52,241 nucleotides of DNA from Clostridiales bacterium. GTDB lineage: Bacteria > Bacillota > Clostridia > Oscillospirales > Oscillospiraceae. The stretch is from NCBI GenBank assembly GCA_004558115.1, contig SFDT01000009.1:1-52241 (forward strand). The letters run 5' to 3'. A program made the position numbers and the translations under genes. Shown here in pieces: positions 7,658 through 15,753 of this stretch (positions within the stretch are counted from its first letter, which is position 1; every line of letters begins with the position of its first letter). The notes below the pieces were generated by a model, which was not told the DNA's origin, made no database searches, and saw nothing but the letters and a program-made list of their open reading frames with translations.

Positions 7658-8320
7658 TTATAAGGCCGCTTCCGCGCTTTTCTGCCGCCGGATGTCGGCG
7701 GACACCAGGAAAAAGGCTGAGCCGCAGGGGAGCAGGGCGAACCAGGCGCTGTGGAAACCGAATATATGCCACAGCAGGAAGGAAGCGGCCACACCGGCGT
7801 GGAAGGACAGGAGCGTTTTGCCGAAAAAGGCGGCCTTGGGCAGCTGGGAGCGGTCGTGGTTGCCCCAGACCTCCGTCACCGCCATGGTGAATTGGCGCAG
7901 GTTGTTGGTGGAGAAGATGGAGGAGCTGACGAAGCCGTCGGCTCCGGAGAAGCTGTTCCACTGGAACGCCATGGCGAAAAACAGCGGATACAGGCCTAGG
8001 ACCGGGGCGATATCCCCGGGGAAACAGCCCACGGCCACGGCGGTCGCCGCGTCCAGCGCCACGCTGATGAGCCGCAGGTCCCAGTGCAGCCGGGGCGGCA
8101 GATACACCGTCAGGGCGATGGCCGCCATGTACAGCAGCATACCGCCGATCCGCTGAAGCAGCTGCTGCCAGTCGCCGGAAAGCAGGCTGGTCACCATGCT
8201 GATGAGATTGGAGGTCTGGGCGTTTCCGAGAAGATTGCTGAAGGACAAGATGGCGTGGACGCCCAGGTATCCGCCGATAAAGGCCATATTAAAGTGGATT
8301 CGCTGGCTGAGATTGTGCAT
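7658..8320 (-). CDS. YoaK/DUF1275-family membrane protein
   Basis: The 220-residue protein has about six hydrophobic helices. It shows family landmarks: an N-terminal GGYLGVHAILSFSNLLGNAQ segment with the AQT element, and FAMAFQWNSFSGADG in the middle. DUF1275 proteins such as B. subtilis YoaK are membrane proteins of unknown transport or structural role. ATG 8320 follows a GGAGATGAGG ribosome site. Only 27 bases separate it from the end of the glycosyltransferase-CsaB gene, so it is probably the second gene of that operon. Nothing in the sequence links its function to cell-wall polymers apart from this position. Confidence 0.75.
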   Translation of the reverse strand: MHNLSQRIHFNMAFIGGYLGVHAILSFSNLLGNAQTSNLISMVTSLLSGDWQQLLQRIGGMLLYMAAIALTVYLPPRLHWDLRLISVALDAATAVAVGCFPGDIAPVLGLYPLFFAMAFQWNSFSGADGFVSSSIFSTNNLRQFTMAVTEVWGNHDRSQLPKAAFFGKTLLSFHAGVAASFLLWHIFGFHSAWFALLPCGSAFFLVSADIRRQKSAEAAL

Positions 8321-8347
8321 TTCCTCATCTCCTGTGTCATAGCCGCC

Positions 8348-10573
8348 TTATGTGTCCAGCAGGCGGCGGGCCGCCGCCACGTTCTGCTGTTCCAAAGAGC
8401 GCAGCCGGGCCACCGCGGCGGCCTGGCCCTCGGGGTCCCGGGACTGGCGCACCGCCTGGTCGATTATGTGCCGCAGGTTTTCCTCCGTCAGGGCGTCCAG
8501 GTCCACGAACAGCTCCTGACCGATGTATTTTAAAAAGGCGGAGACCTTGGGGTCGTATACCACGCCGGCCAGCGGGATGCCCTGTCCGGCGGCGAAGATC
8601 AGCGCGTGGAGCCGCATGGACACCACCACCTCCATCCGGCTCAGCGCGCCGATGATGGTGCCGGCGCCGCCGGCGTCATCCAGAAAATAGTGGGGGACTG
8701 TCAGTCCCTTGGCAACCAGCCGGTGGGCCGCCGGGTCCAGAAGCTTTTCCACGGCGGTAAACACCGGCGACAGACCGTAGGTGTCGTAAGCGTATTGGGC
8801 GGCGGCGCGGAACAGAGGGGCCTTTTCCTCAAAGCCCTTCCACTGCCGCAGGGCAAAGCAGATATACTTGCCGTGGGGTGGGATACCGGCCCGGAGCAGC
8901 ACGCTGTCGATCTCGTCGTCCCCGGCCCGGTGCAGCGTCAGGGCCGGGTCCGCCGTCAGCAAGATCTCCGGCTTAGTGACGCCCATGAGCCGCAGCTCCT
9001 CCCGGGAGTCCGGCTCCCGGAGGGTGATGACATCCACGTTGGCGTTCAGCACGTCGGCGGCCAAGCGGCGGTGGTTTTCCCGGGTGACGGGCCCAATGCC
9101 GCAGCCGTACATCTGAACCTTGCAGCCGGCCTTCTTGGCGGCGCTGATGTTGTGCAGGTAAAACCACAGGGAGCGGCGGGAGGTCACATCCTGAATGAGG
9201 CTGCCGCCGCCGTTGATATAGAGCTTGGCGTGGCGCATGGCCCGCAGCCAGGCGGGGAAATTGGAGCGGTGCACCGCCTGGACCCGGTAGGTGAGGCGGG
9301 TGGACTTGGGGTCCTTGGACAGCACCAGCACCGGCATGTCCGGGTCGATGGAGCGCATCTCCTGGAGAATGGCCTCCAGGATGGCGTCATCGCCGGCATT
9401 GCCCCGTCCGTAGGCGCCGCAGATGACCACGCCGTCCCGGTCCTTTTTGGGGCGGCTGTGGCGGCGGAGAATCTCTTGGTAGATGTGCAGCTGGGTGTCC
9501 ACGGTCTTCTGAATGGAAAACTGGGTGGAGGCCTTTTCATACAGCTTTTCCCCCATGTCGCGGCGCAGGGCGTCGTCGTTGCCCAGGGCGGCCAGGTGCA
9601 CACCCAGGGCCTGCCAGTCCCCCGGGGGGATCAGGAAGCCGTTGACGCTGGAGTCGATGAGGTAGGGGATGCCGCCCACGGCGGTGGCCACGGTGGCCAG
9701 GTGGAACCGGGCGCCCTCCGTCAGGGCGTAGGGGAAGGTCTCGGACAGGGAAGTGAGGGCGTTGATGTCCAGGGCGGCGTAGAAGCGGTCCATGCCGCCG
9801 CTGATCCAGCCGGCGAAGGTCACCTGCTTTTCCACGCCCAGCTCCCGGGCCAGATTCCCCAGCTTCTCCCGCTCCTCGCCGTCGCCGGCAATGACCAGCC
9901 GCAGCCGGGGGCATTTTTTATAGCCGGCGGCAAAGCCCCGGATGAGGGTGGACATGTCCTTGACAGGGTTCAGCCGGGCGGCGATGCCCACCACCACGGA
10001 GTCGGCGTCCACGTCGGCCCCCAGGCTCCGCAGGTAGGACAGCCGGTCCCCCTGGGGTGGGGCGGGGGTGAAGTCGATGCCGTTGTAAATGGCGTAAAAG
10101 CGGTCCGCGGGGAACCCCCGGGAGATGAGCAGGTCCACCATGGCGTCGGACACGCCGATGCGGTAGTCCAGCTGCCGCAGGGCGTAGGCGTTGATGGTGC
10201 CGAAGGTGAGATGGCTGAGGGGCCGGCCCATATAGTCCAGCCGGTAGTCGCTGTGGACGGTGGTCACCACCGGCAGTCCGGTGGTCTTCCGCAGCAGGGC
10301 GCCGATCATGTTGGCCCGGGAGCCATGGCAGTGGATGAGCTCGTAGCCCCCCTGGCGGATGTAATCCGTCAGCTGCCGCCGGACGCGGAAAACATTGTTT
10401 CCGCCGCAGATCATGGTGGGAATGCCCATGGCCCTGGCCTCGTCGGCAAAGGGGCCGTCCCGGAAGCAAACCAGCTGGGCGGTAATGGATTTGTTGAGGT
10501 TTTGCAGCAGGCTCAGCACGTGGGTTTTGGCTCCGCCGGAGTCGCCGCCGCTGATGAGATGGATGACTTTCAT
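8348..10573 (-). CDS. csaB: Glycosyltransferase family 4 / CsaB pyruvyl transferase fusion
   Basis: One 741-residue frame contains two enzymes. Residues 1 to about 375 form a GT4 glycosyltransferase, with MKVIHLISGGDSGGAKTHVL at the start and the E-x7-E motif in SETFPYALTEG. Residues about 380 to 741 match CsaB polysaccharide pyruvyl transferase, with YGRGNAGDDAILEAIL, INGGGSLIQD and the MRLHALIFA motif. CsaB adds pyruvate ketals to secondary cell-wall polysaccharide so that SLH-domain S-layer proteins can bind. The fused GT may add the sugar that is pyruvylated (inference). ATG 10573 has a good AGGGAGG site. The longer open frame upstream runs through the promoter and the opposite gene and is rejected. 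It is probably co-transcribed with the YoaK-like gene. Confidence 0.88.
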   Translation of the reverse strand: MKVIHLISGGDSGGAKTHVLSLLQNLNKSITAQLVCFRDGPFADEARAMGIPTMICGGNNVFRVRRQLTDYIRQGGYELIHCHGSRANMIGALLRKTTGLPVVTTVHSDYRLDYMGRPLSHLTFGTINAYALRQLDYRIGVSDAMVDLLISRGFPADRFYAIYNGIDFTPAPPQGDRLSYLRSLGADVDADSVVVGIAARLNPVKDMSTLIRGFAAGYKKCPRLRLVIAGDGEEREKLGNLARELGVEKQVTFAGWISGGMDRFYAALDINALTSLSETFPYALTEGARFHLATVATAVGGIPYLIDSSVNGFLIPPGDWQALGVHLAALGNDDALRRDMGEKLYEKASTQFSIQKTVDTQLHIYQEILRRHSRPKKDRDGVVICGAYGRGNAGDDAILEAILQEMRSIDPDMPVLVLSKDPKSTRLTYRVQAVHRSNFPAWLRAMRHAKLYINGGGSLIQDVTSRRSLWFYLHNISAAKKAGCKVQMYGCGIGPVTRENHRRLAADVLNANVDVITLREPDSREELRLMGVTKPEILLTADPALTLHRAGDDEIDSVLLRAGIPPHGKYICFALRQWKGFEEKAPLFRAAAQYAYDTYGLSPVFTAVEKLLDPAAHRLVAKGLTVPHYFLDDAGGAGTIIGALSRMEVVVSMRLHALIFAAGQGIPLAGVVYDPKVSAFLKYIGQELFVDLDALTEENLRHIIDQAVRQSRDPEGQAAAVARLRSLEQQNVAAARRLLDT

Positions 10574-10626
10574 GAGAACCTCCCTGCGCTTTTTTGGCGC
10601 GATGGCCCTTCTTTGTGAAAATGGTC

Positions 10627-10655
10627 TTGTGAAATAGCGGAAAATATTATACAAT
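10627..10655 (+). promoter_or_regulatory. Promoter of the DUF4330 gene
   Basis: TTGTGA (10627-10632), 17 bases and TACAAT (10650-10655). Its -10 box overlaps the -10 box of the opposite csaB promoter by two bases. Confidence 0.6.
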
Positions 10656-10674
10656 GTTTCAGGAATCTTGTCCA
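10646..10674 (-). promoter_or_regulatory. Promoter of the GT4-CsaB gene
   Basis: On the reverse strand, TGGACA (10674-10669), 17 bases and TATAAT (10651-10646). This is close to consensus and physically overlaps the rightward promoter. Confidence 0.7.
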
Positions 10675-10715
10675 CAGAGAATCGACCGGGCTTTTCGCCC
10701 GTTATGGAGGAAATT

Positions 10716-11204
10716 ATGGAAGAAAAAGCAAAGCGTATCGGAAAATTCAACATCGTTGATATCATTGCCGTGCTTCTGATCCTGGCGGTGCTGGCCTTTG
10801 CCGGCATCAAGCTGGCGCACCGGGGCGGCGGTGAGACGGTGGAGGCCGCCATGACCAAGGTCACCTACGTGGTGCGGGCGGAGGGCGTGCCGGTGGAGCT
10901 GTATGAGAACTGCCTGGAGCATCTGCCCTCTCCGCTGATGGCCTCCGGCGCCCTGGTGGGCGGCCAGATCGAATCCGTGGAGAAGAAGCCCTATTACGTC
11001 CTGGGCCCCGACGGCCAGTGGGTGGAGGACCCGGACCATGTGACGCTGTATTTCACCGCCACCACGGAGACGCCCACCACGGAGGTCATGACCACCAAAG
11101 TGGGTGACCAGGAGGTCCGGATCGGCAAGAAGGACTACATTCTCAAAAGCGAGTATATCGAGATCAACGGCGGCACCATCATCGACGTGAAGTGGGAGCA
11201 GTGA
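10716..11204 (+). CDS. DUF4330 membrane-anchored protein
   Basis: A 162-residue protein with one N-terminal membrane helix (IVDIIAVLLILAVLAFAGIK, about residues 11-30) after a short basic cytosolic tail, then a soluble extracytoplasmic domain. The pattern KFNIVDIIAVLLI followed by a beta-rich domain with VTYVVRAEGVPVELYEN matches DUF4330. From memory, DUF4330 genes often occur beside csaB and cell-wall glycosyltransferases in clostridia. The divergent fusion gene here supports a cell-envelope role, although the biochemical function is unknown. ATG 10716 follows GGAGG at 5 bases; the ATG at 10704 is an alternative. It ends at a strong two-way terminator. Confidence 0.8.
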   Translation: MEEKAKRIGKFNIVDIIAVLLILAVLAFAGIKLAHRGGGETVEAAMTKVTYVVRAEGVPVELYENCLEHLPSPLMASGALVGGQIESVEKKPYYVLGPDGQWVEDPDHVTLYFTATTETPTTEVMTTKVGDQEVRIGKKDYILKSEYIEINGGTIIDVKWEQ

Positions 11205-11210
11205 CCGATC

Positions 11211-11244
11211 AAAAAAAGAACGCCCGGCAGGGCGTTCTTTTTTT
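11211..11244. terminator. Bidirectional terminator
   Basis: AAAAAAAGAACGCCC pairs perfectly with GGGCGTTCTTTTTTT around GGCA, between the convergent DUF4330 and lysR-type genes. Confidence 0.9.
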
Positions 11245-11247
11245 GCA

Positions 11248-12138
11248 TTACGGCTTGACGGTGTCCTCCAGACTGCTGAACCACTGGACGGCGAAATCCC
11301 GGAAGGCCGCCACGTGCGGGGGAAGATAGGCGTTGTAGCACCAGTGAAGGTACAGGTGCCGGGTATAGGCAAAGTCCGATACCCGCACCAGGGCGATGCC
11401 GTCGCCAAGGGGCGGAAGACCTGTGCGGCTGGGCAGAAAGCAAATTCCCAGCCCGCAGCGGACAAAATCGCACAGGGTAATGGGATTGTCGCTCTCAGCC
11501 ACGATGTTGGGGGCGAAGTTCACCTCGTTGCAGGCTTTTTGGATGATGCGGGCCCAGGGGCGGTCCCGCCGGAGGCTGACAAAGGACTCCTCCCGGATAT
11601 CCGCCAGGGCGATGCTGTCCCGCCGGGCCAGGGGATGGTCCGCCCGGACGGCCAGCATGGCGTCCTCCTGTATCAGCACGCAGGAGTTCCGGGGCAATAC
11701 CTCGTCGCCCACGATGGAATCAATGAGCATGTCGTACTCCGGCTGCTCCGTGCCCTGGAACATCCGCTGGACGATCTCGAAGCGAATGTCCGGCCGGGTG
11801 CGGCGGAAATCCAGCAGCAGCTGGGGAATGAGGGCCGTGGCGGAGTGGACGCACAGGCGGATGCAGGTCTCGGCTCCGGACTGCTGGGCGGCGATCTCGT
11901 TTTTGGCGTCCTGGATGGAGGAGAGGATCTGCCGGGAATAGCGCAGCAGAATGCGGCCGTTTTCGTTGAGATGCATCCGCCGGCCGCTGCGGTCAAACAG
12001 AGAGGCGCCCAGCTCGTTCTCCAGATTTTGAATGGTCCGGCTCAGGGCCGGCTGGGCTACATTCAGCCGCTGGGCCGCCCGGGTCATATGCTCCAGCTCG
12101 GCCACGGCCTGAAATTGGATCAGCTGAAAAATTTCCAT
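11248..12138 (-). CDS. LysR-family transcriptional regulator
   Basis: A 296-residue regulator. The N-terminal winged helix-turn-helix reads MTRAAQRLNVAQPALSRTIQ (about 18-37), the LysR signature. A substrate-binding domain follows from about residue 90. MEIFQL at 12138 is the usual family start; AGAGGTG lies about 9 bases before it. It is divergent from the gamma-glutamyltransferase gene, with a dyad ATAACT-TGC-AGTTAT at 12233-12247 that contains the T-N11-A LysR box. LysR proteins usually control the divergent gene and themselves in response to a metabolite, so control of the transferase is the natural inference. The ligand is unknown. Confidence 0.9.
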   Translation of the reverse strand: MEIFQLIQFQAVAELEHMTRAAQRLNVAQPALSRTIQNLENELGASLFDRSGRRMHLNENGRILLRYSRQILSSIQDAKNEIAAQQSGAETCIRLCVHSATALIPQLLLDFRRTRPDIRFEIVQRMFQGTEQPEYDMLIDSIVGDEVLPRNSCVLIQEDAMLAVRADHPLARRDSIALADIREESFVSLRRDRPWARIIQKACNEVNFAPNIVAESDNPITLCDFVRCGLGICFLPSRTGLPPLGDGIALVRVSDFAYTRHLYLHWCYNAYLPPHVAAFRDFAVQWFSSLEDTVKP

Positions 12139-12232
12139 GGTACAAACACCTCTGTCTTCCGCCCGCAAACGGCGCCGGTTTTGTGTAGTATAGCATAAAA
12201 ATCAGGAAGCCGCCACTAAAATTATTGAAATT

Positions 12233-12247
12233 ATAACTTGCAGTTAT
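12233..12247. promoter_or_regulatory. LysR-type operator dyad
   Basis: ATAACT and AGTTAT are perfect inverted arms around TGC, giving the T-N11-A pattern. The site lies about 20 bases upstream of the -35 box of the transferase gene, where an activator would bind. Confidence 0.6.
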
Positions 12248-12267
12248 TAATTTATCGCAACAAAGTG

Positions 12268-12297
12268 TTAGACGGGCAAAGAAAACAATGGTATATT
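12268..12297 (+). promoter_or_regulatory. Promoter of the gamma-glutamyltransferase gene
   Basis: TTAGAC (12268-12273), an 18-base spacer and TATATT (12292-12297). The imperfect boxes fit an activator-dependent promoter. Confidence 0.55.
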
Positions 12298-12376
12298 GTA
12301 TAAAAATGCAGAAGCCTGGATGAATTTGCGGCCTGTTCGAGCCGTTGAATATTGTTTTGTGAAAGGGAGAAATCAT

Positions 12377-14002
12377 ATGCTGCAATTTGATCCTCAAAAG
12401 TATTCCTACGCCTCTCACCGGAACATCGTCTATGCCAAGAAGGGCATGGCCTGCTCCACCTCCCCCATTGCCTCTCAGGTGGGCCTGGACATCATGAAGG
12501 CCGGCGGCAACGCCATGGACGCCGCCGTGGCCATGGCCACCACGCTGCCCCTGGTGGAGCCCACCGGCAACGGCCTGGGCTCTGACTGCTTCGCCCTGGT
12601 GTGGAGCGCCAAGGACTCCAAGCTGTACGGCCTGGACGGCTCCGGCGTGGCTCCCATGGCCCTGTCCGCCGAGAAGGTCCGGGAGGCCGGCTACACCTCC
12701 GTGCCCATGAACGGCTGGCTGCCCACCATGGTCCCCGGCGCTCCCAGCGCGTGGGCCAAGCTGCGCCAGCGCTTCGGCACCAAGTCCATGGCCGAGCTGA
12801 TGGCCCCCGCCATCCGCTACGCCCGGGAGGGCTTCTGCATCCCCGTGAACGTGTACAAGCAGTGGAAGGCCGAGGTGGCCCGTTTCACCGCTGCCGCGGA
12901 GAAGGAGCCCGAGGTCTTCGGCCCCTGGCTGCAGTACTTCACCAAGGACGGCAAGACCTACGAGCCCGGCGACACCTTCTATAACCCCGACTTTGCCACT
13001 ACGCTGGAGTCCCTGGCCGCCACCGACTGCGAGAGCTACTACCACGGTGAGATCATGAAGAAGATCGTGGACTTCTCCAACAAGACCGGCGGCTTCTTCG
13101 CCGAGAGCGACTTCGAAAATTACGAGGCCGGCTGGGTGGAGCCCATCTCCGTCAACTACAAGGGCTACGATGTCTGCGAGATGCCCCCCAACGGCCACGG
13201 CATCACCGCCCTCATGGCTCTGAACATGCTCAAGGGCCTGGACCTGGGCCAGGAGCGGGAATCCGCCATGGCCTACCATTACATGATCGAGGCCACGAAG
13301 CTGGCCTTCGTGGACACCAAGAAGTTCGTGGCGGACCCCCGCTACATGAAGACCAAGGTCTCCGATATGCTCTCTGACCGCTATGCTGATGTCCGCCGGG
13401 CCCTCATCACCGACAAGGCCATCTATCCCGAGGCGGGCGACCCCTCCTGCGGCGGCACCGTGTACTTCTGCGTGGCCGACGGCGAGGGCAACATGGTCTC
13501 CTACATCCAGTCCAACTACAACCGATTCGGCTCCGGCATCGTCATCCCCGGCACCGCCATCACCCTGCAGGACCGCGGCGCCAACTTCTCCATGGACCCC
13601 GAGAGCGACAACTACCTGGAGGGCGGCAAGAAGGCCTATCACACCATCATCCCCGGCTTCCTGTGCAAGGACGGCAAGGCTGTGGGTCCCTTCGGCGTCA
13701 TGGGCGGCTTCATGCAGCCCCAGGGCCATGTGCAGGTCATCGTCAACGCCATTGACTACCACATGAACCCCCAGGAGAGCCTGGACGCGCCCCGCTTCCA
13801 GTGGGTGGGCGAGAAGAAGGTCCAGCTGGAGCGGGAGGTCCCCGCCCACATCGCCCAGAAGCTGGCCGACATGGGCCACGAGATCACCATCGTCAATGCC
13901 AACCTGGGCATGGGCCGCGGCGAGATCATCTGGCGCATGGATGACGGCACCCTGGTGGGCGGCACCGAGCCCCGGGCCGACGGCACCATCGCCGCCTGGT
14001 AA
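12377..14002 (+). CDS. Gamma-glutamyltransferase family enzyme, no signal peptide
   Basis: A 541-residue Ntn-hydrolase of the gamma-glutamyltranspeptidase family. These enzymes cleave themselves before a threonine, then transfer or hydrolyse gamma-glutamyl groups. The nucleophile region reads CGGTVYFCVAD near residue 360. The family segments MDAAVAMATTLPLVEPTGNG and YNRFGSGIVIPGTAITLQDR are present. Unlike secreted GGTs, the N-terminus (MLQFDPQKYSYASHRN) shows no signal peptide, so the enzyme is probably cytoplasmic (YwrD-like). ATG 12377 has GAAAGGGAG upstream. Codons are strongly biased to C- and G-ending forms as in rpoB nearby, which suggests high expression. The divergent LysR gene probably regulates it. 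The substrate is unknown; glutathione or gamma-glutamyl amides are candidates. Confidence 0.88.
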   Translation: MLQFDPQKYSYASHRNIVYAKKGMACSTSPIASQVGLDIMKAGGNAMDAAVAMATTLPLVEPTGNGLGSDCFALVWSAKDSKLYGLDGSGVAPMALSAEKVREAGYTSVPMNGWLPTMVPGAPSAWAKLRQRFGTKSMAELMAPAIRYAREGFCIPVNVYKQWKAEVARFTAAAEKEPEVFGPWLQYFTKDGKTYEPGDTFYNPDFATTLESLAATDCESYYHGEIMKKIVDFSNKTGGFFAESDFENYEAGWVEPISVNYKGYDVCEMPPNGHGITALMALNMLKGLDLGQERESAMAYHYMIEATKLAFVDTKKFVADPRYMKTKVSDMLSDRYADVRRALITDKAIYPEAGDPSCGGTVYFCVADGEGNMVSYIQSNYNRFGSGIVIPGTAITLQDRGANFSMDPESDNYLEGGKKAYHTIIPGFLCKDGKAVGPFGVMGGFMQPQGHVQVIVNAIDYHMNPQESLDAPRFQWVGEKKVQLEREVPAHIAQKLADMGHEITIVNANLGMGRGEIIWRMDDGTLVGGTEPRADGTIAAW

Positions 14003-14030
14003 AGAAAGCGTATATTTTGGCGGACAGGGA

Positions 14031-14065
14031 TTGCCCGCCGCTTGGAAACGTGCTATCATAGCACG
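14031..14065 (+). promoter_or_regulatory. Promoter and overlapping dyad before the chromate-type transporter
   Basis: TTGCCC (14031-14036), 17 bases and TATCAT (14054-14059). The -10 box lies inside the perfect dyad CGTGCTAT-C-ATAGCACG (14049-14065), so a repressor bound there would block the promoter. Confidence 0.55.
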
Positions 14066-14082
14066 GTCCGACTCCCATGCAG

Positions 14083-14108
14083 CCGCGCGCCGGGGAAACG
14101 GCGCGCGG
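14083..14108 (+). other. GC-rich leader hairpin
   Basis: CCGCGCGCCG and CGGCGCGCGG pair perfectly around GGGAAA, with no T run after. It lies in the leader of the transporter operon, 40 bases before the start codon. It may be a structural or stability element; the role is unknown. Confidence 0.5.
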
Positions 14109-14148
14109 CGCGTTGGCGTCTGAAAAAAGAAGAGAAAGAAGGCAAGAT

Positions 14149-14712
14149 ATGCTGCACGATCTGCTGATCCTGTACACCCTGTTTTTCCGCATGGGTGCCG
14201 TCACCTTCGGCGGCGGCTACGCCATGCTGCCCATCCTGCGGCGGGAGATCGTCCAAAAGCACCAGTGGATGGACGAGGAGAACATCATGGACTACTACGC
14301 CCTGAGCCAGGGCCTTCCCGGCATCATCGCCGTCAATGTTTCCGTGTTCATCGGATACAAGCAGCGCAAGGTCCCCGGCGCCGTGGCCGCCGCTTTGGGC
14401 ATGGTGTCTCCCTGTATCATCATCATCTCCATCATCGCGTTCTTCCTGTCCAACTTCCAGGATAACGTCTATGTCCAGCACGCCCTGGCGGGCATCTCCG
14501 TGTGCGTGGCGGCGCTGATCCTGGACGCGGTCATCAGCATGTGGAAAAAGGGCGTCAAGGACACGTTCGGCATCGTTTTGTGCCTGGTCATGCTGGCGCT
14601 GAGCGTGTTTACGGACATTTCCCCCATCCTGCTGGTCATCACCTGCGCCCTGCTGGGCGTGGCGGCCAAGTGGCGGGAGATCAAAGCGCCGAAGGAGGGT
14701 GACGCGAAATGA
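14149..14712 (+). CDS. chrA1: Chromate-transporter-family protein, first half
   Basis: A 187-residue membrane protein equal to one half of ChrA. The CHR-family motif FRMGAVTFGGGYAMLPILRR is near the N-terminus, followed by a GLPGIIAVNVSVFIGY segment and about five hydrophobic helices. In many Firmicutes the transporter is made of two short homologous proteins with opposite membrane orientation, encoded in tandem, as here. The natural substrate is often not chromate, so chromate efflux is only one possibility. ATG 14149 is preceded by AGAAGG; the frame is open further upstream through the leader hairpin but without a ribosome site. The stop overlaps the start of the second half by four bases (ATGA). 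Confidence 0.85.
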   Translation: MLHDLLILYTLFFRMGAVTFGGGYAMLPILRREIVQKHQWMDEENIMDYYALSQGLPGIIAVNVSVFIGYKQRKVPGAVAAALGMVSPCIIIISIIAFFLSNFQDNVYVQHALAGISVCVAALILDAVISMWKKGVKDTFGIVLCLVMLALSVFTDISPILLVITCALLGVAAKWREIKAPKEGDAK

Positions 14713-15272
14713 TCTATTTACAGCTTTTTTGGGAGTTTTTGAAGATCGGCCTGTTCGCTGTGGGCGGCGGCATGGCCACGCTGCCCTTCCTGCAGGACCT
14801 GGCGGAGAAGACCGGCTGGTACTCCCAGTCCCTCATCACGGACATGATTGCCATCTCCGAGTCCACCCCCGGCCCCATCGGCATCAACATGGCGACCTAC
14901 GTGGGCTGCAATGTAGCGGGCTTCCTGGGCGGCGTGGTGGCCACCATGGGCGAGATTTTGCCGGCCATCGTCATCGTGGTGACGGTGTCCCGCTACCTGG
15001 AGAAATTCCGGGGCAGCAAGCTGGTGGACGCAGCTTTCTATGGACTGCGGCCCGCCGTCACCGGCCTGATCGCCGCCGCCGGCATCAGCGTGGTGCAGGT
15101 GGCCATGTTCCACTTTGACCTGTACCGGCAGACCGGCGTGCTGATGGACGCCTTTGACCTGAAGAAGATCGTCTTCTTCGTGGTGGCCTTCGCCGCCATC
15201 AAGAAGTTCAAGCTCCACCCGGTGGTGTACATCGCCTGCGCCGCCGTGGTGGGCATCCTGCTGTCCTTCTGA
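14709..15272 (+). CDS. chrA2: Chromate-transporter-family protein, second half
   Basis: The partner half (187 residues) begins inside the last codon of the first half. It carries the matching motif LFAVGGGMATLPFLQDLAEK, then SESTPGPIGINMATYVG, and several membrane helices. Coupled translation through the ATGA overlap should give equal amounts of both halves for a heterodimer. The signature PGPIGINMAT is typical of the C-terminal-type half of ChrA. A strong terminator follows directly. Substrate as for the partner: chromate or another oxyanion, not determined by sequence. Confidence 0.85.
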   Translation: MIYLQLFWEFLKIGLFAVGGGMATLPFLQDLAEKTGWYSQSLITDMIAISESTPGPIGINMATYVGCNVAGFLGGVVATMGEILPAIVIVVTVSRYLEKFRGSKLVDAAFYGLRPAVTGLIAAAGISVVQVAMFHFDLYRQTGVLMDAFDLKKIVFFVVAFAAIKKFKLHPVVYIACAAVVGILLSF

Positions 15273-15274
15273 GC

Positions 15275-15309
15275 AAAAAGCCGCCGTTTTCAAAAACGGT
15301 GGCTTTTTC
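15275..15309 (+). terminator. Terminator of the chromate-type transporter operon
   Basis: AAAAAGCCGCCGTTTT pairs with AAAACGGTGGCTTTTT around CAA, followed by TT. Confidence 0.85.
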
Positions 15310-15348
15310 CGGTGGAGGCGGACTTTGCTTCCCTTTCCCCTGAAAATG

Positions 15349-15357
15349 TGGTATAAT
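15349..15357 (+). promoter_or_regulatory. Extended -10 promoter of a small membrane protein gene
   Basis: TGG followed by TATAAT (15352-15357) gives the extended TGn -10 form. No good -35 box is found at the right distance. Confidence 0.45.
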
Positions 15358-15412
15358 TAATATATACTCCCGGCAGGGAGGCCGTATTTTGAAACGGAGG
15401 AGGCGTCCTGAC

Positions 15413-15652
15413 ATGAAAAAATTGACTGACGCGGCGAACTGGTATTTGCGCGCCTGCGACTGGCGGGATATAGCGGTGCTGAAGATCTGCCTGTGTGCCC
15501 TGGGCGTGCTGCTGGGCCTGGCGGTCCCCGGGCGGAAAAAGCGGCCGGCGGCCTGGGCGGCCGCGCTGGTGTTCGCGGCGGCCTATGTGCCCCTGGTGGC
15601 AAAATTCCTGCCGTATCTTCTGGAAAAACCCGCCGGCGGAGAGGATATTTGA
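15413..15652 (+). CDS. Small two-helix membrane protein of unknown function
   Basis: A 79-residue protein. ATG 15413 has GGAGGAGG 9 bases upstream; a TTG at 15389 is in frame but precedes that ribosome site. The residues run MKKLTDAANWYLRACDWRD, then a hydrophobic segment ICLCALGVLLGLAVPG, a basic turn (RKKRP) and a second hydrophobic segment AAWAAALVFAAAYVPLV. This is a helical hairpin with its ends probably in the cytosol. I do not recognise a named family, though similar short proteins occur in Oscillospiraceae. It stands alone between a terminator and the next promoter. Confidence 0.6.
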   Translation: MKKLTDAANWYLRACDWRDIAVLKICLCALGVLLGLAVPGRKKRPAAWAAALVFAAAYVPLVAKFLPYLLEKPAGGEDI

Positions 15653-15670
15653 CGCGGCGGCGGAAAACAG

Positions 15671-15699
15671 TTGTAAAATCCCGCAAAACGGTGTATCAT
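15671..15699 (+). promoter_or_regulatory. Promoter of the small gene at 15754
   Basis: TTGTAA (15671-15676), 17 bases and TATCAT (15694-15699). Confidence 0.6.
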
Positions 15700-15753
15700 A
15701 GTACAAAACTTCCACCACAAAGGACGTCCTGTATAAAGGAGGATATCTGCATT

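Noticed and set aside
10574..10864. N-terminal extension of the GT4-CsaB frame
   Set aside because: It would run through the csaB promoter and the opposite DUF4330 coding region. A good ribosome site and the family start are at 10573.
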